Assembly: GCF_012489685.1 (NCBI RefSeq)
Contig: NC_080044.1
Coordinates: 50,406,964 to 50,470,963 of the forward strand
Reading direction: 5' to 3'
Origin: Lotus japonicus
Lineage: Eukaryota > Streptophyta > Magnoliopsida > Fabales > Fabaceae
Length of the DNA: 64,000 bases
The position numbers were made by a program, and so were the translations under genes. Positions 56,126 to 64,000 of the stretch are shown one piece after another. The notes beneath the pieces were generated by a model, which worked only from the letters and a program-made list of their open reading frames with translations, was not told where the DNA came from and made no database searches. Every line of letters starts with the position of its first letter. Within the stretch, counting starts at the first letter, position 1.

Positions 56126-58343
56126 AGATCGATAAAAACTACAAAAATCGAGCAAATCACAATAAAAACTCATAAAATTCAGAATTAATTAAAAATCCGA
56201 AAATTCAATAAAAATACCATAAAAATTAATTAATACTCCAAAAATAAATAATAAGATAAATTAAGATAAAATCATGAAATAAACAACCTAAATCCTAATC
56301 AAATCTAAAATATAAAAAGGTACTAAATAAATATAGATAAAAACTATCAAAATCTAGCAAATCACAATAAAAACTCATAAAATCCTGAATTAATTAAAAA
56401 TCCGAAAATTCAATAAAAATATCATAAAAATTTATTAATACTCTAAAAATAAATAATAAGATAAATTAGGATAAAATCAGGAAATAAACAACCTAAATCC
56501 TAATCAAATCTAAAATATAAAAAGGTACAAAATAAATATAGATAAAAACTATCAAAATCTAGCAAATCACAATAAAAACTCATAAAATCCTAAATTAATT
56601 AAAAATCCGAAAATTCAATAAAAATACCATAAAAATTAATTAATAAACTAAAAATAAATAATAAGATAAACTAAGATAAAATCATGAAATAAACAACCTA
56701 AATCCTAATCAAATCTAAAATATAAAAAGGTACTAAATAAATATAGATAAAACTATCAAAATCTAGAAAATCACAATAAAAACTCATAAAATCCTGAATT
56801 AATAAAAAATCTGAAAATTCAATAAAAATATCATAAAAATTAATTAATAAACTAAAAATAAATAATAAGATAAACTAAGATAAAATCATGAAATAAACAA
56901 CCTAAATCCTAATCAAATCTAAAATATAAAAAGGTACTAAATAAATATAGATAAAACTATCAAAATCTAGCAAATCACAATAAAAACTCATAAAATCCTG
57001 AATTAATAAAAAATCTGAAAATTCAATAAAAATATCATAAAAATTGATTAATACTCTAAAAATAAATAATAAGATAAATTAAGATAAAATCATGAAATAA
57101 ACAACCTAAATCCTAATCAAATCTAAAATATAAAAAGGTACTAAATAAATATAGATAAAAACTATCAAAATCTAGCAAATCACAATAAAAACTCATAAAA
57201 TCCTGAATTAATTAAAAATTCAAAAATTCAATAAAAATACCATAAAAATTAATTAATACTCTAAAAATAAATAATAAGATAAACTAAGATAAAATCATGA
57301 AATAAACAACCTAAATCCTAATCAAATCTAAAATATAAAAAGGTACTAAATAAATGTAGATAAAAACTATCAAAATCTAGCAAATCACAATAAAAACTCA
57401 TAAAATCCTGAATTAATTAAAAATCTGAAAATTCAATAAAAATACCATAAAAATTAATTAATACTTTTAAAAATAAATAATAAGATAAACTAAGATAAAA
57501 TCATGAAATAAACAACCTAAATCCTAATCAAATCTAAAATATAAAAATGTACTAAATAAATAAAGATAAAAACTATCAAAATCTAGCAAATCACAATAAA
57601 AACTCATAAAATCCTGAATTAATTAAAAATCCGAAAATTCAATAAAAATATCATAAAAATTGATTAATACTCTAAAAATAAATAATAAGATAAATTAGGA
57701 TAAAATCAGGAAATAAACAACCTAAATCCTAATCAAATCTAAAATATAAAAAGGTACTAAATAAATATAGATAAAAACTATCAAAATCTAGCAAATCACA
57801 ATAAAAACTCATAAAATCCTAAATTAATTAAAAATCCGAAAATTCAATAAAAATACCATAAAAATTAATTAATAAACTAAAAATAAATAATAAGATAAAC
57901 TAAGATAAAATCATGAAATAAACAACCTAAATCCTAATCAAATCTAAAATATAAAAAGGTACTAAATAAATATAGATAAAACTATCAAAATCTAGCAAAT
58001 CACAATAAAAACTCATAAAATCCTGAATTAATAAAAAATCTGAAAATTCAATAAAAATATCATAAAAATTGATTAATACTCTAAAAATAAATAATAAGAT
58101 AAATTAAGATAAAATCAGGAAATAAACAACCTAAATACTAATCAAATCTAAAATTTAAAAATGTACTAAATAAATATAGATAAAAACTATCAAAATCTAG
58201 CAAATCACAATAAAAACTCATAAAATCCTGAATTAATTAAAAATCCGGAAATTCAATAAAAATACCATAAAAATTAATTAATACTCTAAAAATAAATCAA
58301 AAATAAATTAAGATAAAATCAAGAAGTAAACAACCTAAATCCT
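56126..58343. repeat. AT-rich tandem array, ~205-bp unit, about 11 copies
   Basis: The marker CAAATCACAATAAAAACTC recurs at 56153, 56358, 56563, 56767 (one change), 56971, 57175, 57381, 57587, 57792, 57995 and 58201. The spacing is 203-206 bp. The units are mostly over 90% alike by eye and differ by small substitutions. The array ends exactly at a chromovirus LTR terminus. No coding capacity. Confidence 0.95.
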
Positions 58344-58783
58344 TGTGACACCCCGATTTCGGTGGCGTCACTTTAGTAACCAAAAGAAATACTTAAGCGG
58401 AAAAACGTGAATTATTTTTTTTCGACAATATAACTAAAGACAGAAAACAATAAACTCCTCAACAAAAGATAAAAGAAACTAATATACAACTATATATACA
58501 TGCCCCGCTAATACAAACCACGTCATAAGTAACCTCCAGTGACGGGTGACAGGAAGAAAGTAACGCCCGAAGGCAATATGTACAAACCAAGGTAAAGTTC
58601 GGTGTCCGCAACACTATCCCTCAAAAGCTGAGAACAAGTTGGCCCAGCGGCCTAAGAAAAGACCTCCTAAATCCAACCAGCTCTCTGTGATCACCATAGG
58701 AAACCACACAAAAAGCTACCGGCAGGAAACTACCCTGTCCCAAATCTGAAAGCATGACGGTCAGAGCTACGACACTACTCCTA
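58344..58783 (-). repeat. chromovirus-type LTR fragment
   Basis: TGTGACACCCCGATTTCGG...GTCACTTTAGTAACC aligns with the LTR end of the 5123-17810 element, and later parts (CTCTCTGTGATC, CACACAAAAAGC, CTACCCTGTCC) match in order. Only the last ~440 bp in sense direction are present. It ends at the duplication breakpoint. Confidence 0.85.
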
Positions 58784-59519
58784 CACTTCTAAAGTGCGTC
58801 ACGCACTTCTAAAGTGCACGCACTTAAAAAGTGTGTTGTTAACGCACTTTTAAAGTGCGAAGGAAACACACTTTTAAATGGCGAATTGCTGCAACATTGT
58901 ACAGAACTGATGTCAGATGATTTTTAAAAATTATGAGACTCCACAGTAAATCAAGTCAGAATATTTAAAGATTTATGGTGGAATAAAAAAAATTCAAAAT
59001 TCAAAATAAAATATCAGATGAAGGAATTTGGTTAAATTACACAAATCTTAGGACCTTCGAAGAAGGTGCTAAGTTACGGTCATTTGATTTTTCTCTTCAA
59101 CTTTGCAGTTCGTCGCCTGAGCATCCGACATAAAAAACTGTCTACTTTTCCAAACCGCACCCCACCTGATTGTGAAGCAACTACTAGGAGTAAGAATTTG
59201 AAGATTCTGACTACATATTTGAGCTCATAATGGTCTTGTTACCTTAACCAAGATGTGTCAGTCCCAAATTCTTTCCAGAAACTAAATAGGAAAAAATAAA
59301 AATATGTGCGTTCCGCTCGCACAGTGAAAGTGCGACCAAAACGCACGTTGAAAGTGCGTGATGGGCGCACCTTGGAAGTGCGTGATGGACGCAATTTACA
59401 AATGCGTTTTGGTCGCACATTAAAAGTGCGAGCGGAATTTTTTTTATAAAGGACTTTTTCAGATTTTACGAATTTAACAGGGTCTAAATAGCCATCGAGG
59501 AGTCCGAATAACAATCCCC
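58784..59519. mobile_element. Mutator-like element, 5'-truncated, copy 2
   Basis: The right terminal repeat and the flanking TAATAGTTA (59520-59528) are present. The left ~330 bp are missing. This copy keeps ~70 bp near its right end (59417-59486, including TTAAAAGTGCGAGCGG) that copy 1 has lost. Confidence 0.75.
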
Positions 59520-59529
59520 TAATAGTTAC

Positions 59530-60680
59530 TATAAATTTCAATTAGACTAATATATTTTACTATGATTAAGTTCAAAAAAAAAAAAATATTTTACTATGAT
59601 TACCATGACCGTCAATAATGTAACAATATATAATGATGGAAATAATAACTGACACAGGATACAAGGATTTCTTCTAAGAATACATTCAGATGTTAGACAA
59701 TTGAAAAAAATATTAATAATATAAGTGTTGAGTGTTAACTCTAAAAACAACAGGTTACAGAATTTCTTTCAACTCTATTTGATAGTATTACGCCAAAGAT
59801 CAATAACATAATCCTGGTTGTTAAAACCTCCATGGTTGCTAGATGCATCATAAAAAAGCTCAAGTTGTGTTTGCAAAACAGAGTTCGAGTGAATATAGAT
59901 TTGCAAAACAAAGTTTGGACCAAAGTGGGTTGGTTGTAATGTGATTTATGTTTAGATACTTTGATTTCAAAATAGAGTTTGGGGTTGAAAGTATGTTGGA
60001 TGAATGTAAAAGTGACAATTTGGAGAGTTGAGATGGAAATTGGTATAGGTTGGGTAAATGTGGTTTTTAATTTGCCAAACATAGTAACACAAAGTTACAT
60101 AAGACCCGAAAGTACTTTTAGATGACCGAACTGAAAAGAAACACAACACTAATCTCCAGATATGAACAATGGTTTCAAAAATGAAAAATACAATAAAAAA
60201 ACCTCTATAACCCTAAAACTTATATGTAAATTTCAGTCCACCGGTTTTACATGGACAGTCATGCATGTCAAATTGATCCTCCTACCCACACGTACAGCTC
60301 TATAAATGATTGATTGGTCGCAACAATCAACAGAGCAAATATTACAAGTGCTCTTTTACACAGCCAATGTATGCTAGTTATATATGATAAAACAAAATCA
60401 CACTCAAATCTAATCAAATGATTTCTAATCATTGTTTTCCAATTCTACCAAACTGTAAAAGGTATATAGGTGGTCTCACAACATGTAAAATAAAATTAAA
60501 ATCATAACTTGTTCGATGACTATTAAGAACAACCACAAAAGTCTTCTTATCACACTAAGTGAGGCAAGCTAAAAAGGGTGATCCATTTGTGCTCTGGGGT
60601 GTCAGCTGGATTCACATTAAAAGGACTTATTCAACCTTAATTAAAAAGGGTCAAACTTACAACTTAAAATTGAAATTCAA
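59530..60680. other. intergenic sequence, copy 2
   Basis: Same as 38300-39490 but without the 42-bp duplication. No gene is seen. Confidence 0.5.
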
Positions 60681-60684
60681 ACAG

Positions 60685-62460
60685 CTACTTAGACATAATC
60701 TCAACACGCATGAAATTCTCTAAACTCATTAAATTCTTTTCCAGTTCGATCAGCCAAACCCGAAAAACTCCTAGCACGACTTGCGGGTGGTCCTCAAAAG
60801 AGCTTTCTTCAACGAATTGAACTTCACAAAACCAGACAAACCAGCCAAGATATATAAGAAAGAAAGAAAACATGAAATTAAATAATTAATTTAACTCAAT
60901 ATGATTTAGGTTTACCTTCAGGATCAATAGAGATGGGTTGGAAAGGGAGTGTTGTCTTCATCAGCATAGAAGAAACAAAACCAGCGAAGATATATAAGAA
61001 AGAAAGAAAGAAAACATGAAATTAATTAATTAATTAAACTCAAAATATGATTCAGGTTTGTACCTTCTGAGATTAGATACTTGTTTCTGAGATATATGAT
61101 GTGTTTGATGGATATACTATTATTCATCGGCTGGTCATATTTCTGCAGGTCATGTTTTTCACAAAACTCCTGAAATTCTTTTTCGGTTTGATCAGCCAAA
61201 CTCGGAAAAGTCAGAGCACCTGGGATGAAGGGGGTCTCGGTCTCAAGAGACCTCTTGAAAATTTGGAACCTCGATTGTTTCTCCTTCTCGTCAGCGTATT
61301 CTTTTCCATACACTTTGCACCAGATTTTGAAAGCCTCGAAGAAGTCAAGTTCCTTGGCAGCAGCAGCTTCTTCAACAATTACAGCAACAAAAACAGACAA
61401 ATCAGCCCAGATATATGAAATTAATTCACTCAAGATGATTAAGGGTTTACTGGATCGGAATCTACACCAAACAAGAATGTAGAAACAAAACCAGGCAAGA
61501 TATATAAGAAAGAAAACATGAAATTAATTAAAATATGATTTAGGGATTGTACCGGAACCTAGTGACATTGGAACGGGAGTGTTGTCTTCTTCTCCTACTA
61601 AATCTTCCTTCTCATTCTCAACTGATCAACAGAAAACAAACAAGAAAACCATTGGAACGGAAACCAGCGAAGATATATAAGAAAGAAAGAAAGAAAACAT
61701 GAAATTAATTAATTAATTAAACTCAAAATATGATTCAGGTTTGTACCTTCTGAGATTAGATACTTGTTTCTGAGATATATGATGTGTTTGATGGATATAC
61801 TATTATTCATCGGCTGGTCATATTTCTGCAGGTCATGTTTTTCACAAAACTCCTGAAATTCTTTTCGGTTTGATCAGCCAAACTCGGAAAAGTCAGAGCA
61901 CCTGGGATGAAGGGGGTCTCGGTCTCAAGAGACCTCTTGAAATTTTGGAACCTCGATTGTTTCTCCTTCTCGTCACGGTATTCTTTTCCATACACTTTGC
62001 ACCAGATTTTGAAAGCCTCCAAGGAGATAAGTTCATTGGCAGCAGCTTCTTCAACAATTACAGCAACAAAAACAGACAAATCAGCCACTCAAGATGATTT
62101 AGGGTTTACTTTAGGATCGGAATCTACACCAAACAAGAATGTAGAAACAAAACAAAACCAGGCAAGATATATAAGAAAGAAAGAAAACATGAAAATATGA
62201 TTTAGGGTTTGTACCGGAATCAGTGGTGTGCTCTTCTCCTACTAAATCCTTGTCAACTTTGAATTTCTTTAACGGTGAAGCAAAATCCTTCTCATTCTCG
62301 ACTAATCAAAAGAAAACAATAAATCCATTGTAATTAATTTTGTAAAAAATTATAGGTTGTGCTGCGTATCGTGCTTTGGTTTACGGTGGTGTGTACCTGA
62401 ATCGTGGTCTGGAATTACAGACGCGGAGGGGCTGAAAATGGAGGCGCGCGGCGTCGTCAT
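60685..62460 (-). pseudogene. tandem I29-like exon cassette gene, copy 2, one cassette frameshifted
   Basis: Same plan as 39495-41954: first exon 62460-62397, then cassettes with main exons in 62088-61746 and 61433-61064 and the degenerate unit near 60700-60870. There are two good cassettes instead of three. In the first one a T is missing in the TTTTT run near 61865, so the frame is lost after SLADQTEK. The remaining cassette matches copy-1 cassette A in its I29 core (GAAAATTTGG) but cassette B at its upstream side (AATTCACTCAAG, CCGGAACC), as if A and B had recombined. Confidence 0.5.
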
Positions 62461-62701
62461 CGTTGCGGCGGTTGAGAGAGGAGAGGGTAGGGTTGAGAGA
62501 GGAGAGGAAGAATGGAACGGAATGGCAGAACGACCACGCTTGGTTGTTTTAAGTAAACTGAAATTTTTTTGCTTTTAGTAAACTGAATTTTTTTTTGTTT
62601 TTTAACTTTTAATAATTGTTCTATTTGAAGCTCCTTTTTTTTTCATGGAGAATTTTTGTGCTTCTTAATGAACACTATGTGTTTGGATTTAGAGTCATAC
62701 T

Positions 62702-63635
62702 CAGTGTTATCAGACTCGGCTCGAACCGGCCGGTTTGATCGGTTGAACCGGAAACCGGACCCCTGACCGGTTCGAGTCGAGCAACGGATCGGGGATGCAA
62801 TCGACTCGCCTTGAACCGGATTGAACCGGCCGGGTCAGTATAAAAACCGGTGACCCGGAGCTATGGTTGGACCGGTATTCTTTTTAAAAAAAAAATATAA
62901 CTCCAAAACGATCCAAAACGAAGAACAGATCGAAGGGGTGTTGCTCAAAATTCTAAAACTGAAGAATGGGTGTTGATTGAGGCGCTTCAAGTTGGGGTCT
63001 TTCAGAAGCTACTCGTTCTTCTTCAGGTGGGTTGTGGGGAGAGTACCAAGGATAAGACTACTAAGTTGTTGAAAATGTTGAATGGTTACAGAAGCAAAGC
63101 GGAGTGTGTTGATTCTTCTTTGGATTTCATGAATCGGTTTTGGCCTTGTCTCTTTTCCATTTCCTCTATCTTGCCCCTTTCTCACCCTGCAACATCAATG
63201 TCTCATATCTGTTGTGCGGCTGCAGCTTCTTATGTTAGATATTGGAGAAGTGTAAATGAGGGTAAAGGAAAATATTAGGGTTAGTATAAGTTGGGTAAAA
63301 AAAAAGTTGGGCCAAAAGTTTCCATCATGGCCCATTTGTAGTTATTAAAAATAATATATATTCTGCATTGTGTGTGGGCTCACGTCAAACACATATGAAC
63401 GAAAAAAAAATTGTAGCTCTAACTTTAAATTAAACTTTTGAAATTCATTTTTCTGAAACTTTGGATTTGAGACATATAGAGATGCTAAAAGCTTGTCTTT
63501 GGATTATGAATTTTTTCATTTTTTTTAGTGTCAACCGAGTCAAACGGTTCAACCAGTGACCCAATGGTTAGACCAGTGACCCATTGACCCAGTGCCCTGA
63601 CCGAGTCGATCTTCGGGTCGAGTCTGATAACACTG
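62702..63635 (+). mobile_element. non-autonomous hAT element, copy 2
   Basis: Same 934-bp element with the same 8-bp duplication GTCATACT (62694-62701, 63636-63643). It was therefore in place before the segment duplicated. Confidence 0.88.
62970..63278 (+). pseudogene. captured U-box/ARM-type gene fragment, copy 2
   Basis: Identical reading frame to 42465-42773. Confidence 0.5.
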
Positions 63636-63641
63636 GTCATA

Positions 63642-63671
63642 CTAGTGTTTCTTACCCGTGCTTTGCACGGC
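63642..63671 (-). mobile_element. Helitron 3' terminus, copy 2
   Basis: Same CTAG end and CCGTGC-AAA-GCACGG hairpin as at 43137-43166. Confidence 0.65.
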
Positions 63672-63708
63672 GAATTTTGTTCTTATTATTTAGATATGTA
63701 TATTCATA

Positions 63709-63854
63709 TGGTAGCTCAGTGTGAAGAACTATCGGGTTCGATCCCCACACAATACACTTTGGGGAAGGGATGAGGAGCCTTAACTGTGACTAAATCCCGA
63801 ATTTGGCGGCATCCAAAGGGTTACCGGTTACCGGATGCAAATACCAAAAAAAAA
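63709..63854 (+). mobile_element. tRNA-derived SINE, copy 2
   Basis: Same boxes and A-tail as 43204-43349, with one difference seen (CTTAACTGTG versus CTTAATTGTG). Confidence 0.65.
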
Positions 63855-64000
63855 GTTGATATACTTGAAAATTTCCAATTTTTTTATCTTTTAAAATTAA
63901 GAGACTAAATAAATATGAACACTTAACAAAATAAAACCACGACGAATATCACACAATCTTCAAACTTTCACAAAACTTTTACTAAATTTTCACCTAAAAT

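Larger units (their letters stand above)
58784..64000. repeat. segmental duplication, copy 2
   Basis: Direct repeat of 37625-43495, running off the right edge. The left breakpoint lies inside the Mutator-like element and is fused to the chromovirus LTR fragment. Confidence 0.92.

Noticed and set aside
56126..58343. Possible CRISPR-like array
   Set aside because: The ~205-bp units repeat without unique spacers, and the genome is a plant.

Overview
The window is plant nuclear DNA made almost entirely of nested transposable elements. The SIRE-type Ty1/copia element with an extra ORF, long-LTR Tekay/Del chromovirus, Athila and Tat gypsy lineages, a TRIM, SINEs, hAT and Mutator-like elements and Helitron ends all point to an angiosperm. 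A legume is my best guess (inference from the SIRE-like element and the TRIM type). No intact ordinary host gene is certain.

Layout. 1-5020: 3' part of a minus-strand SIRE-like copia element, with a frameshifted pol and a long env-like frame that runs off the left edge. 5021-5120: 100-N assembly gap. 5123-17810: complete, very young Tekay-like chromovirus (minus) with 4-kb LTRs and one uninterrupted gag-pol frame. Its LTRs carry a 233-codon sense ORF, an array of hairpins with covarying arms, and a second short tandem array. It is inserted in the RT region of a Tat-like element (17811-20768, minus), which itself sits in an older, related chromovirus LTR (20769-21902, plus) that also has an LTR ORF. 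22504-23471: TRIM with three LTRs. 23806-24476: exon-like remnants. 24584-24801: small LTR. 24827-34029: Athila-like element (plus, TSD GTATG) with broken gag and pol.

34204-35583 holds a decayed minus-strand coding region of unknown function. A plus-strand Helitron 3' end, a SINE with a 13-bp TSD and a Mutator-like element with a 9-bp TSD follow. 39495-41954 (minus) is a tandem array of exon cassettes resembling the I29 papain propeptide inhibitor domain. 42197-43130 is a non-autonomous hAT element carrying what looks like the 3' end of a U-box/ARM gene. It is inserted 2 bp inside the 3' terminus of a minus-strand Helitron.

43993-53564 is an intact Tat-lineage element (minus, TSD GTAAT, identical LTRs by eye) with a 1816-codon gag-pol including a second RNase H. 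Antisense to it is a two-exon gene with a 77-bp GT-AG intron, its own TATA box and 25-bp upstream repeats. 54803-55290 holds a PPR gene fragment. 56126-58343 is an AT-rich tandem array of about 205-bp units. A chromovirus LTR fragment (58344-58783) then leads into a second copy (58784-64000) of the 37625-43495 segment. The two copies differ in the number of I29 cassettes (three versus two, plus a degenerate one in each).

The most interesting items are the spliced antisense gene of the Tat element, the LTR ORF plus covarying hairpin array of the chromovirus, and the I29 cassette array with its copy-number change.
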